Assembly: GCA_020796225.1 (NCBI GenBank)
Contig: CM036755.1
Location: 15,687,317-15,751,316 of the forward strand
Direction of reading: 5' to 3'
From: Arion vulgaris
Lineage: Eukaryota; Mollusca; Gastropoda; Stylommatophora; Arionidae
Length of the DNA: 64,000 nucleotides
Made by a program: the position numbers and the translations under genes. Under the pieces are notes generated by a model that saw nothing but the letters and a program-made list of their open reading frames with translations, was not told the DNA's origin and ran no database searches. Positions 23,301 through 35,583 of the stretch are shown here, piece after piece; within the stretch, counting starts at the first letter, position 1, and every line of letters begins with the position of its first letter.

Positions 23301-26300
23301 TTGACTCATGCAACAACATTTGACATCAACAACATTTGATCATGCAACAACATTTGACTACATACGATACATGCAAACATTTGATACATGCAACAACATT
23401 TGATACATGCAACAACATTTGATACATGCAACAACATTTGACTCATGCAACAACATTTGACTCATGCAACAACATTTGAAACATGCAACAACATTTGATA
23501 CATGCAACAACATTTGATACATGCAACAACATTTGAACATCAACAACATTTGATCATGCAACAATTTGAACATCAACAACATTTGACTCATGCAACAACA
23601 TTTGGACATTACATGCAACAACATTTGACATGCAACAACATTTGACATGCAACAACATTTGACATGCAACAACATTTGATACATGCAAAACATTTGATAC
23701 ATGCAACAACATTTGACTCATGCAACAACATTTGATACATGCAACAACATTTGACTGCATTGCAGCAACAACATTTGATCATGCAACAACATTTGACTAC
23801 ATGCAACAACATTTGATCATGCAACAACATTTGATCATGCAACAACATTTGAACATGCAACAACATTTGACTCATGCAACAACATTTGACTCATGCAACA
23901 ACATTTGACTCATGCAACAACATTTGACTCATGCAACAACATTTGAAACATGCAACAACATTTGACTCATGCAACAACATTTGAAACATGCAACAACATT
24001 TGACTCATGCAACAACATTTGACTCATGCAACAACATTTGATACATGCAACAACATTTGAAACATGCAACAACATTTGACTCATGCAACAACATTTGACT
24101 CATCAACAACATTTGACCATGCAACAACATTTATACTCAACAACATTTGACTCATGCAACAACATTTGACTCATGCAACAACATTTGACACATGCAACAA
24201 CATTTGAAACATGCAACAACATTTGAAACATGCAACAACATTTTGACATGCAACAACATTTGACTCATAGCAACAACATTTGATTAACTATTGCAACAAC
24301 ATTTGATCATGCAACAACATTTGACTCATGCAACAACATTTGACACATGCAACAACATTTGATAATAACAACATTTGACCATGCAACAACATTTGACCAT
24401 GCAACAACATTTGAACATGCAACAACATTTGATCATGCAACAACATTTGACATGAACAACATTTGACTACATGCAACAACATTTGATCATGAACAACATT
24501 TGATCATGCAACAACATTTGATACATGCAACAACATTTGATACATGCAACAACATTTGACACATGCAACAACATTTGATACATGCAACAACATTTGATAC
24601 ATGCAACAACATTTGACATGCCACATTGCATGCAACAACATTTGATCATGCAAAACATTTGATACATGCAACAACATTTGATACATGCAACAACATTTGA
24701 TACATGCAACAACATTTGACACATGCAACAACATTTGACTCATGCAACAACATTTGATACATGCAACAACATTTGATCATGAACAACATTTGATCATCAA
24801 CAACATTTGAACATGCAACAACATTTGATCATGCAAAACATTTGATACATGCAACAACATTTGACATGCAACAACATTGACTATGCAACAACATTTGAAC
24901 ATGCAACAACATTTGACCATGCAACAACATTTGAACATGCAACAACATTTGACATGCAACAACATTTGATATGCAAAACATTTGACTGCAACACTTGACA
25001 TGCAACAACATTTGAATGCAACAACATTTGACATGCAACAACATTTGACATGCAACAAATTTGACATGCAACAACATTTGATCATGCAACAACATTTGAT
25101 CATGCAACAACATTTGAACATGCAACAACATTTGATACATGCAACAACATTTGATACATGCAACAACATTTGACTCATGCAACAACATTTGACTCATGCA
25201 ACAACATTTGACTCATGCAACAAATTTGACATGCAACAACATTTGAAATATGCAACATTTGAATGCACAAATTTGACATGAACAACATTTGACATGCAAA
25301 ACATTTGACATGCAACAAATTTGAATGCAACAACATTTGAACATGCACACTTGAGAAAAAATAAATTTGACTGCAAAACATTTGAATAACAAATTTACAT
25401 GCAACAACATTTGACTATGCAACAATTTGACATGCAACAACATTTGTCATGCAAAATTTGATACATGCAACAACATTTGACATGCAACAACATTTGACAT
25501 GCAACAACATTTGACATGCAACAACTTTGACATGCACAATTTGACCATGCACAACATGACTCATGCACAACATTTGATCTCAACAACATTTGTATGCACA
25601 TTTGTCATGCAACAACATTTGAACGACAGCAACATTTGACATGCACAACATTTGACTCAACAACATGATATAACATTTGATACAATTTGACATGCAACAA
25701 CATTTGAACATGCACAACATTTGAACAACATTGCAATTACAGCAACATTTGATATGCAACAACATTTGAACATGCAACAACATTTGACATGCAACAACAT
25801 TTGACCATCAAACATTTGACATGCAACAACATTTGACCATGCAACAACATTTGATCATGCAACAAATTTGATCATGAACAACATTTGACATGACAACATT
25901 TGACATGCAACAACATTTGATATGCAACAACATTTGACTCATGCAACAACATTTGACAACAACATTTGATCATGCAAAACATTTGAACATGCAACAACAT
26001 TTGAACATGCAACAACATTTGACGACACATTGCATGCAACAATTTGACGCACAACATTTGATCATGCACAACATTTGACTCATGCAACAACATTTGATCA
26101 TCACAACATTTGATACATGCAACAACATTTGACTCATGCAACAACATTTGATACATGCAACAACATTGACTCATGCACAACATTTGACATGCAACAACAT
26201 TTGATCATGCAACAACATTTGATACATGCAACAACATTTGACTCATGCAACAACATTTGACACATGCAACAACATTTGATACATGCAACAACATTTGAAA

Positions 26301-27645
26301 CATGCAACAACATTTGACTCATGCAACAACATTTGATACATGCAACAACATTTGACCATGCAACAACTTTTGAACATGCAACAACATTTGATCATGCAAC
26401 AACATTTGACTCATGACATACATGACAACATATTTGATACATGCAACAACATTTGACTCATGCAACAACATTTGAAAGAACAATTGACAGCAACAACATT
26501 TGACTGACTCATGCAACAACATTTGACTCATGCAACAACATTTGATACATGCAACAACATTTGACTCATGCAACAACATTTGATACATGCAACAACATAT
26601 TTGACTGAACAACATTTGATGAAACATTTGATACATGCAACAACATGAATTTGACATGCAACAACATTTGACTCATGCAACAACATTTGACTCATGCAAC
26701 AACATTTGACACATGCAACAACATTTGACTCATGCAACAACATTTGAAACATGCAACAACATTTGACTCATGCAACAACATTTGATACATGCAACAACAT
26801 TTGATCTCACAACATTTAACATGCAACAACATTTGACTCATGCAACAACATTTGACTCATGCAACAACATTTGACTCATGCACAACATTTGACATGCAAC
26901 AACATTTGATCATGCAACAACATTTGACATGCACAACATTTGACTCATGCAACAACATTTGACTCATGCAACAACATTTGACTCATGCAACAACATTTGA
27001 CTCATGCAACAACATTTGACTCATGCAACAACATTTGACTCATGCAACAACATTTGACTCATGCAACAACATTTGACTCATGCAACAACATTTGACTCAT
27101 GCAACAACATTTGACTCATGCAACAACATTTGAAACATGCAACAACATTTGACTCATGCAACAACATTTGACTCATGCAACAACATTTGACTCATGCAAC
27201 AACATTTGACTCATGCAACAACATTTGACTCATGCAACAACATTTGACTCATGCAACAACATTTGAAACATGCAACAACATTTGAAACATGCAACAACAT
27301 TTGACACATGCAACAACATTTGACTCATGCAACAACATTTGACTCATGCAACAACATTTGACTCATGCAACAACATTTGACTCATGCAACAACATTTGAC
27401 TCATGCAACAACATTTGACTCATGCAACAACATTTGACTCATGCAACAACATTTGACTCATGCAACAACATTTGACTCATGCAACAACATTTGAAACATG
27501 CAACAACATTTGAAACATGCAACAACATTTGACACATGCAACAACATTTGATACATGCAACAACATTTGATACATGCAACAACATTTGATACATGCAACA
27601 ACATTTGACACATGCAACAACATTTGACACATGCAACAACATTTT
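20330..27645. repeat. 19-bp satellite array, about 7.3 kb, several hundred units
   Basis: The unit is catgcaacaacatttgact, with the junction varying among ct, ta, aa, ca, c and a. About 20.4-26.9 kb is peppered with small deletions (missing gc, ca, or a stretch of a unit). The block from about 26,930 to 27,640 is almost perfect 19-mers. Minus-strand frames give cysteine-rich repeats such as SNVVACIKCC, but they are broken at each indel. There is no coding evidence. Confidence 0.97.
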
Positions 27646-27707
27646 GTAGAATCCAACAATAATAGCAGGAGGAAAGAAAGTAAAGATATTTCAGTTTGAG
27701 ATTCAAA

Positions 27708-28045
27708 CTTCTGATGGCAGTACAGACATACCACTATATAGAAACACTGAATAGGTCAATGACCTTCTGATGGCAGTACAGACATACCACTATATAGAAA
27801 CACTGAATAGGTCAATGACGTTCTGATGGCAGTACAGACATACCACTACATAGAAACACTGAATAGGTCAATGATCTTCTGATGGCAGTACAGACATACC
27901 ACTACATAGAAACACTGAATAGGTCAATGATCTTCTGATGGCAGTACAGACATACCACTATATAGAAACACTGAATAGGTTAATGACCTTCTGATGGCAG
28001 TACAGACATACCACTATATAGAAACACTGAATAGGTCAATGACCA
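27708..28045. repeat. 56-bp minisatellite, 6 copies
   Basis: The unit contains cttctgatggcagtacagac, ataccactaYatagaaacac and tgaataggtYaatgac. Spacing of landmark starts is 56 bp. Copies differ at one or two sites. Confidence 0.95.
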
Positions 28046-28129
28046 GTGAATATCAAATATTTTATAAACATTTTGTTAACAAAAGTTAATCTTACAGACA
28101 CAGCGACAAGAGCATCATATCTCACTCAT

Positions 28130-28380
28130 AAATTGGTAGACAGGTGGATGTTGGCAGGTGGATGTAGATTGGTAGACAGGTGGATGTTGACAGGTGGATG
28201 TAGACAGGTAGATGTAGATTGGTAGACAGGTGGATGTTAACAGGTAGATGTAGATTGGTTGACAGGTGGATGTTGACAGGTCGATGTTGATCGGGTGACA
28301 GGAGGATGATGATGCCTGTATTGACCTATGAATGTGTGACCTATGAATGTGTGACCTATGTGTGTATGTTATGGGCACAG
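28130..28380. repeat. minisatellite of gacaggtggatgt-type units
   Basis: Mixed units of gacaggtggatgttgacagg and tggatgtagattggta fill 28130-28306. Three copies of cctatgaatgtgtga follow at 28325-28365. The minus-strand frame across it is repeat-derived. Confidence 0.85.
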
Positions 28381-28960
28381 ACATGTTCCCAAAGATCAAA
28401 TTTAAACATCAGAAACAAGATGTCTGAGGAACAAAGTCCAGAAAAAAAGGCAGAATTGAAAAACAAAAACTAGATGATGTGTTACGACCTGGAGGTCTAG
28501 CAGAACAAAGATGAATATACAACCGTAGTGGTGTGCTAGCAACTTTACAGATTAGAATGCTGGAGAATGACAGAATAATATATGCCCAAACTCTCCACCT
28601 TTCATACAACTATCTGTGAAAGATCTTACGCATGTTCTGTACAAATACTATCTCGAACCAAGAACAGCTTGTGTAGTGTCAGCAAGAGAATATCAGCACT
28701 GTCATACAAAAGAGATGCTGGAGATGGATCGGACATGTGATATACACGGAGACTGTCATGAAAACTGCACTAAGATGGACACCAGAGGGTAAACAAAAAT
28801 GTGGAAGACCTAAAACTACCTGGAGGAGAACAGTCCATGGTAGCAGCAGATGAGAAGTGACTATGTCTGGGGAACTAAGCCCTGGTTTGGCTATAAACTC
28901 ATTCGTTACAACTTTACATGTACAAATCAAACACATATCATCAATTTTAGTATATTGTTG
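28381..28960 (+). pseudogene. LINE C-terminal fragment, a further family
   Basis: From about 28700 the forward strand encodes a typical LINE RT tail: KRCWRWIGHVIY, then TETVMKTALRWTPEG and KQKCGRPKTTWRRTV near 28800-28835. After that frameshifts and stops intervene. The WRWIGHV and TWRRT motifs are widely seen at the C-terminus of endonuclease-RT LINEs and differ from LINE-A, LINE-X and LINE-Y tails. The upstream part (28400-28690) has no clear RT motif and is either degenerate LINE or flank. Many stops make this a dead 5'-truncated relic. Confidence 0.7.
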
Positions 28961-29002
28961 CTGAACATTTCTATGGATATATCTGCAGTGTAATGATGAT
29001 AG

Positions 29003-29152
29003 TTCTTATATAACTAGATAACAACTGATATAACTAGATAACAACTGATATAACTAGATAACAACTGATATAACTAGATAACAACTGATATAACTAGATA
29101 ACAACTGATATAACTAGATAACAACTGATATAACTAGATAACAACTGATATT
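29003..29152. repeat. 20-bp minisatellite, 7-8 copies
   Basis: The unit tgatataactagataacaac repeats without change. High identity suggests recent expansion. Confidence 0.96.
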
Positions 29153-29227
29153 GTTGAACAACATTTCTATACAATCTCACAACCACAAGATTTGTTTCAT
29201 AATTATAAATGCCTAAGACAATAATGT

Positions 29228-29408
29228 CCTCTTGTGGTCAGGAAGAGTTTGGCCTTGATGTCCACTTGTGGTCAGCAAGCATTTGGCCTTGAGGTCCACT
29301 TGTGGTCAGCAAGAGTTTGGCCTTGAGGTGCTCTTGTGGTCATCAAGAGTTTGGCCTTGAGGTCCTATAGTGGTCAGCAAGAGTTTGACCTTGAGGTCCT
29401 CTTGTTTC
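29228..29408. repeat. 34-bp minisatellite, about 5-6 copies
   Basis: The unit combines ggtcagcaagagtttggcc with ttgaggtccWcttgt. Copies are imperfect. Confidence 0.9.
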
Positions 29409-29514
29409 TGACCTTCTTTTTTTACCCTGATAAACTGTGGACTACCTAAACTTAAATCACATTCATTTTACACTCAAAAAGTTTGACTGAATATTTGTCT
29501 CTAGTGTCTGTACC

Positions 29515-29552
29515 ATCACTGCACCATCACTGCACCATCACTGCACCATCAT
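29515..29552. repeat. 11-bp tandem repeat, about 3.5 copies
   Basis: The unit ctgcaccatca repeats. Confidence 0.9.
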
Positions 29553-29768
29553 ATAATAGTTAACTGACAACACTAACATGGAGCTATGGATGAGGTCAAA
29601 TCACTTTTTCCTGGTGAAAATGTTGCCAATGTTGGCTTTAGATGTTGTGTCCTTGATCTTGGACATTACCGAAGTCTTGACGTCATCAGTAGAACCTGGC
29701 ATCAGAGTCCTGGAAGGAAAAATTACAAAACTCCAGCAATTTTTTTAAATAGGGATATACTCTTTAGA

Positions 29769-30449
29769 AATATACTATAAGAAAAGTTCTACTATAAGAA
29801 AAGTTCTACTATAAGAAAAGTTCTACTATAAGAAAAGTTCTACTATAAGAAAAGTTCTACTATAAGAAAAGTTCTACTGTAAGAAAAGTTGTACAATAAG
29901 AAAAGTTGTACAATAAGAAAAGTTCTACTATAAGAAAAGTTCTACTATAAGAAAAGTTCTACTATAAGAAAAGTTCTACTATAAGAAAAGTTCTACTATA
30001 AGAAAAGTTCTACTGTAAGAAAAGTTGTACAATAAGAAAAGTTGTACAATAAGAAAAGTTCTACTATAAGAAAAGTTCTACTATAAGAAAAGTTCTACTA
30101 TAAGAAAAGTTCTACTATAAGAAAAGTTCTACTATAAGAAAAGTTCTACTGTAAGAAAAGTTGTACAATAAGAAAAGTTGTACAATAAGAAAAGTTCTAC
30201 TATAAGAAAAGTTCTACTATAAGAAAAGTTCTACTATAAGAAAAGTTCTACTATAAGAAAAGTTCTACTATAAGAAAAGTTGTACAATAAGAAAAGTTGT
30301 ACAATAAGAAAAGTTCTACTATAAGAAAAGTTCTACTATAAGAAAAGTTCTACTATAAGAAAAGTTCTACTATAAGAAAAGTTCTACTATAAGAAAAGTT
30401 CTACTGTAAGAAAAGTTGTACAATAAGAAAAGTTGTACTATAAGAAAGT
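29769..30449. repeat. 17-bp minisatellite, left block
   Basis: The unit aagaaaagttctactat has variants ttgtacaat and ttctactgt. The variant order forms a repeating motif (several ctactat units, one ctactgt, two gtacaat). This gives a higher-order period of about nine units. The block is cut at 30450 by a Penelope-like element and continues at 31347. Confidence 0.96.
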
Positions 30450-31346
30450 TAGAAACACATAAAAACAAAGTACTATAGTTTTACAAAATACAGAAACAGT
30501 GACGATAAAAGCAACGTTTCGACCAAAAGGTCTTTATCAAGCAAACGATACAACAAGAGTGACGAATTTCACAGAACACTTACAAATGGACGATTACATA
30601 GGAAACATTCAAACGTATCTAATGAAAATCTGGGAATAAAAACGAATAACGAAATGTGTGCAACACAAAACTAGAAGTGAAAAAGAAGAGAAACGATAAA
30701 CAATAAAGTGAATATATAAGCTATAGAACTGAAGCAAATACACATATAGATTACAAGGCATGAGATGAGAAAGTACTAAGAAGCATAGGAATGTAATGCG
30801 TTGAGACCAAGAGGTCGCAAGGTACCATACAACGAAATAAGACGGTTCTCCGGATCAAATCGACTGCGATCATCAGAGGAACATGATCAGATGGCTGTGA
30901 CTTGGACATCGCAAGCTCCTGAATGGTCAGTATCATTGAAATGAGTGGCTACAGGGGTCACAGAGCATTGGCGTAGATCCCACAAATGTGTTGGGCGAAT
31001 CGGTCACTGAGCCTCTTGCCGGTCTCACCAATATAGGCCTTGTTGCACTGCTTGCAGGTTATGGCATATATCTTCTTTTCCACTTCTAGTTTTGTGTTGC
31101 ACACATTTCGTTATTTATTTTTATTCCCAGATTTTCATTAGATACGTTTGAATGTTTCCTATGTAATCGTCCATTTGAAGTGTTCTGTGAAATTCGTCAC
31201 TCCTGTTGTATCGTTTGCTTGATAAAGACCTTTTTGGTCGAAACGTTGCTTTTTATCATCACTGTTTCTGTATTTTGTTAAACTATAGTACTTTGTTTTT
31301 ACGTGTTTCACTATTTTACCAAGTTTTACTGCAGTCTTCCCATTTT
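30450..31346 (-). mobile_element. Penelope-like retroelement fragment with inverted terminal arms
   Basis: It lies inside the 17-bp array. Two arms of about 230 bp, 30451-30690 and 31072-31310, are inverted copies of one another. They share gtgtttc, tagtactttgttttta, gtttctgtattttgt and ttgataaagacc..ggtcgaaacgttgc. Between them the minus strand carries the C-terminal GIY-YIG-type domain (see 30745-31080). The RT domain is missing. Penelope-like elements often carry direct or inverted terminal repeats and complex truncations, so the layout fits. No TSD can be told apart from the surrounding array. Confidence 0.85.
30745..31080 (-). pseudogene. GIY-YIG endonuclease domain of a Penelope-like element, frameshifted
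   Basis: The minus strand from 31080 translates as KKIYAITCKQCNKAYIGETG followed by KRLSDRFAQHICGIYANAL and a stop. After one frameshift comes PVATHFNDTDHSGACDVQVT, and after another ENRLISLYGTLRPLGLN. The AYIGETG core with the preceding CxxC pair, a later Arg, and the final GTLRPLGLN are hallmarks of the GIY-YIG domain. That domain sits C-terminal to the RT in most Penelope-like elements, where it is thought to cut target DNA. Two frameshifts and loss of RT make it non-functional. The stop-flanked shorter frame at 30751-30936 is a shadow of it. Confidence 0.85.
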
Positions 31347-32908
31347 TCTATAAGAAAAGTTCTACTATAAGAAAAGTTGTACAACAAGAAAAGTTGTGCT
31401 ATAAGAAAAGTTGTGCTATAAGAAAAGTTGTAATGTTGTGCTATAAGAAAAGTTGTACTATAAGAAAAGTTGTGCTATAAGAAAAGTTCTACTATAAGAA
31501 AAGTTGTACAACAAGAAAAGTTGTGCTATAAGAAAAGTTCTACTATAAGAAAAGTTCTACAACAAGAAAAGTTGTGTTATAAGAAAAGTTGTGCTATAAG
31601 AAAAGTTGTGCTATATGAAAGGTTGTGCTATATGAAAAGTTGTGCTATAAGAAAAGTTGTAAAGTTGTGCTATAAGAAAAGTTGTACTATAAGAAAAGTT
31701 GTGCTATAAGAAAAGTTGTAAAGTTGTGCTATAAGAAAAGTTGTACTATAAGAAAAGTTGTACTATAAGAAAAGTTGCGCAATAAGAAAAGTTGTACAAT
31801 AGGAAAAGTTGTACTATAAGAAAAGTTGTAAAGTTGTGCTATAAGAAAAGTTGTGCTATAAGAAAAGTTGTGTTATAAGAAAAGTTGTGCTATACGAAAA
31901 GTTGTGCAATAAGAAAAATTGTACTATAAGAAAAGTTGTGCTATAAGAAAAGTTGTACTATAAGAAAAGTTGTGCAATAAGAAAAGTTGTACTATAAGAA
32001 AAGTTGTGCAATAAGAAAAGTTGTACTATAAGAAAAGTTGTACTATAAGAAAAGTTGTACTATAAGAAAAGTTGTACTATAAGAAAAGTTGTACTATAAG
32101 AAAAATTGTACTATAAGAAAAGTTGTACTATAAGAAAAGTTGTACTATAAGAAAAGTTGTACTATAAGAAAAATTGTACTATAAGAAAAGTTGTACTATA
32201 AGAAAAATTGTACTATAAGAAAAGTTGTGCTATAAGAAAAGTTGTGCTATACGAAAAGTTGTAAAGTTGTGCTATAAGAAAAGTTGTGTTATAAGAAAAG
32301 TTGTGCTATACGAAAAGTTGTGCAATAAGAAAAGTTGTGCTATAAGAAAAGTTGTACTCTAAGAAAAGATGTGCTATACGAAAAGTTGTGCTATAAGAAA
32401 AGTTGTAAAGTTGTACTATAAGAAAAGTTGTACTATAAGAAAAGTTGTGCTATAAGAAAAGTTGTGCTATAAGAAAAGTTGTACTATAAGAAAAGTTGTA
32501 CTATAATAAAAGTTGTTATAAGAAAAGTTGTGTTATAAGAAAAGTTCTACTATAAGAAAAGCTCTACTATAAGAAAAGCTCTACTATAAGAAAAGTTGTT
32601 GTACTATAAGAAAAGTTCTACTATAAGAAAAGTTCTACTATAAGAAAAGTTCTACTATAAGAAAAGCTCTACTATAAGAAAAGCTCTACTATAAGAAAAG
32701 TTGTACTATAAGAAAAGTTCTACTATAAGAAAAGCTCTACTATAAGAAAAGCTCTACTATAAGAAAAGCTCTACTATAAGAAAAGTTGTTGTACTATAAG
32801 AAAAGTTCTACTATAAGAAAAGCTCTACTATAAGAAAAGCTCTACTATAAGAAAAGCTCTACTATAAGAAAAGTTGTACTATAAGAAAAGTTCTACTATA
32901 AGGAACAT
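31347..32908. repeat. 17-bp minisatellite, right block
   Basis: The same aagaaaagttNtNctat unit as 29769-30449, but richer in variants: gtgctat, gtactat, gtgcaat, and extended gtaaagttgtgctat units. In the right third, gctctactat variants appear in blocks. Variant zones differ from the left block. Confidence 0.96.
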
Positions 32909-33024
32909 TTAGATGTTGATAATCTGAACACATAATAAACATACACAAAGTCTGCCTGATCGGTTGATACTTCATCCAGTGATAGAACAGCTAAGTTTGG
33001 AACTGCAGAAGTTTGGAATCCAAT

Positions 33025-33400
33025 ATTACAAAGTAGAAAATGGCTTTTGAATATAAGTGTTACAGAAGAGTACTCTTTATTGCATGGACAGAGAAGAGAA
33101 CTGAAAATCAAAGAAAATTGGCTAATGCTAAAAATAAGAAAATTGAAGTATTTTGGACTTATAAAGAGACACGAAGGGCTGGGGAAGACCATCATGGAAG
33201 GAGGCATACCGCCAAAGAGAAAGACCACGGAAAAGATGGATTCAGGATGTGACTGATGGCTTCAACATGACTGCTGCTCAGAGGTGGGACTTCTGGCCTA
33301 TGAGAGAGAGTAATTCCGAAGGACTGTTAGGATGGCAAAGTCCTGCCCAAGACAATCTATTTGATGATGAGGAAATGGCAGCTGAAATAATGGATCCGAG
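33025..33400 (+). pseudogene. LINE-Y C-terminal fragment, copy 2
   Basis: It matches 1-290. Forward frames give MAFEYKCYRRVLFIAWTEKR, then LKIKENWLMLKIRKLKYFG, KRHEGLGKTIMEGG, and a frameshifted DVTDGFNMTAA segment, followed by a tail near fddee. Frameshifts near 33110 and 33230 break it. It starts abruptly, so it is 5'-truncated. It matches the reverse-strand copy at 61300-62310, which extends further upstream into the RT. It is non-functional. Confidence 0.85.
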
Positions 33401-33596
33401 ACATGTGTAACAGGAACCTATGTGTCTGACATCAAGTGTGTGATGGTGAAGGAATACTGCAAGCCGTCATCTAGGCAACTATCACACGCAAGCTCGCACA
33501 CACACATTGTACATGATGACGACAAGTCCAGAAAATAGAAGAATTAACAGATAGACAGACTAGTTGATGATAATAAAGAAAAAAGAGATAATGGAC

Positions 33597-33662
33597 AGAT
33601 AGACAGACAGGCAGATAGACAGACAGGCAGATAGACAGACAGGCAGATAGATAGATAGATAG
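33597..33662. repeat. (GATA/GACA)n microsatellite
   Basis: Mixed gaca, gata and ggca tetranucleotides. A second such tract lies at 39866-40032. Confidence 0.95.
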
Positions 33663-33789
33663 CAGGGCCTTACTGTTACAGGGGTAAAAGAGACGGAGGT
33701 CAATCCTTCCTTACCCCCTTCCACCGATGTCCTTGATCAGTAGTATACTGAGTTTCAGGTGGGCGACATATCACGAGAATCTCAAGGCC

Positions 33790-34917
33790 AAAATAGAGAT
33801 TGCGATGTAATATTGCAGATATAGAGATTGCGATGTAATATTGCAGATATAGAGATTGCGATGTAATATTGCAGATATAGAGATTGCGATGTAATATTGC
33901 AGATATAGAGATTGCGATGTAATATTGCAAAATAGAGATTGCGATGTAATATTGCAGATATAGAGATTGCGATGTAATATTGCAGATATAGAGATTGCGA
34001 TGTAATATTGCAGATATAGAGATTGCGATGTAATATTGCAAAATAGAGATTGCGATGTAATATTGCAGATATAGAGATTGCAATGTAATATTGCAGATAT
34101 AGAGATTGCGATGTAATATTGCAGATATAGAGATTGCGATGTAATATTGCAAAATAGAGATTGCGATGTAATATTGCAAAATAGAGATTGCGATGTAATA
34201 TTGCAGATATAGAGATTGCGATGTAATATTGCAGATATAGAGATTGTGATGTAATATTGCAAAATAGAGATTGCGATGTAATATTACAGATATAGAGATT
34301 GAGATGTAATATTGCAGATATAGAGATTGCGATGTAATATTGCAGATATAGAGATTGCGATGTAATATTACAGATATAGAGATTGCGATGTAATATTGCA
34401 AAATAGAGATTGCGATGTAATATTGCAGATATAGAGATTGTGATGTAATATTGCAAAATAGAGATTGCGATGTAATATTGCAGATATAGAGATTGCGATG
34501 TAATATTGCAAAATAGAGATTGCGATGTAATATTGCAAAATAGAGATTGCGATGCAATATTGCAGATATAGAGATTGCGATGTAATATTGCAAAATAGAG
34601 ATTGCGATGTAATATTGCAGATATAGAGATTGCGATGTAATATTGCAAAATAGAGATTGCGATGTAATATTGCAAAATAGAGATTGCGATGTAATATTGC
34701 AAAATAGAGATTGCGATGTAATATTGCAAAATAGAGATTGCGATGTAATATTGCAAAATAGAGATTGCGATGTAATATTGCAAAATAGAGATTGCGATGT
34801 AATATTGCAGATATAGAGATTGCTATGTAATATTGCAGATATAGAGATTGCGATGTAATATTGCAAAATAGAGATTGCGATGTAATATTGCAAAATAGAG
34901 ATTGCGATGTAATATTG
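33790..34917. repeat. 27/28-bp two-variant minisatellite, left block
   Basis: Two unit types are interspersed: attgcgatgtaatattgcag plus atatagag (28 bp), and the same start with caaaatagag (27 bp). Sporadic variants are gagatg, gtgatg and tattac. Three minus-strand frames stay open for long distances because of the mixed periods. About 41 units. Confidence 0.96.
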
Positions 34918-35153
34918 AGTATATATATATGGAACTGCAGTAAAACTATTTGATTGGCAAAACACGTAATTACAAAGTACTGTAGTTTTACAAATTACAA
35001 AAACAATGACAAAATACAGCAACGTTTCCAGCTTTACCAGGACCTAGAAGACTACCCAGAAGAACGAGGGAGAGCCAGATTCCAGGGAGGCAACCTCGAC
35101 GAGTGATGCCGTTCAAGACTTCTTTTGTGATGGTTGACAGACCCTAACATTCA
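34918..35153 (-). mobile_element. chimeric insert: Penelope terminal fragment joined to a 36-kb-locus sequence
   Basis: It splits the 27/28-bp array. The left 110 bp are a minus-oriented Penelope end (ctgcagtaaaact, aaagtactgtagttttacaa, agcaacgtttc). At about 35029 it switches to 125 bp nearly identical to 36136-36268 (ccagctttaccaggacctag, then gggaggcaacctcgacgag). It is flanked by taatattg on both sides (34910-34917; 35154-35161), though this 8-mer also belongs to the array unit. Confidence 0.75.
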
Positions 35154-35583
35154 TAATATTGCAGATATAGAGATTGCGATGTAATATTGCAGATATAGAG
35201 ATTGCGATGTAATATTGCAAAATAGAGATTGCGATGTAATATTGCAAAATAGAGATTGCGATGTAATATTGCAGATATAGAGATTGCGATGTAATATTGC
35301 AGATATAGAGATTGCGATGTAATATTGCAGATATAGAGATTGCGATGTAATTTTGCAAAATAGAGATTGCGATGTAATATTGCAGATATAGAGATTGCGA
35401 TGTAATATTGCAGATATAGAGATTGCGATGTAATATTGCAAAATAGAGATTGCGATGTAATATTGCAGATATAGAGATTGCAATGTAATATTGCAAAATA
35501 GAGATTGCGATGTAATATTGCAGATATAGAGATTGCGATGTAATATTGCAAAATAGAGATTGCGATGTAATATTGCAGATAGT
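35154..35583. repeat. 27/28-bp two-variant minisatellite, right block
   Basis: A continuation of the 33790-34917 array with the same two unit types, about 15 units. It is separated only by the chimeric insert. Confidence 0.96.

Noticed and set aside
20330..27645. CRISPR array or cysteine-rich secreted repeat protein
   Set aside because: There are no unique spacers between units, the DNA is eukaryotic, and frames break at every indel.
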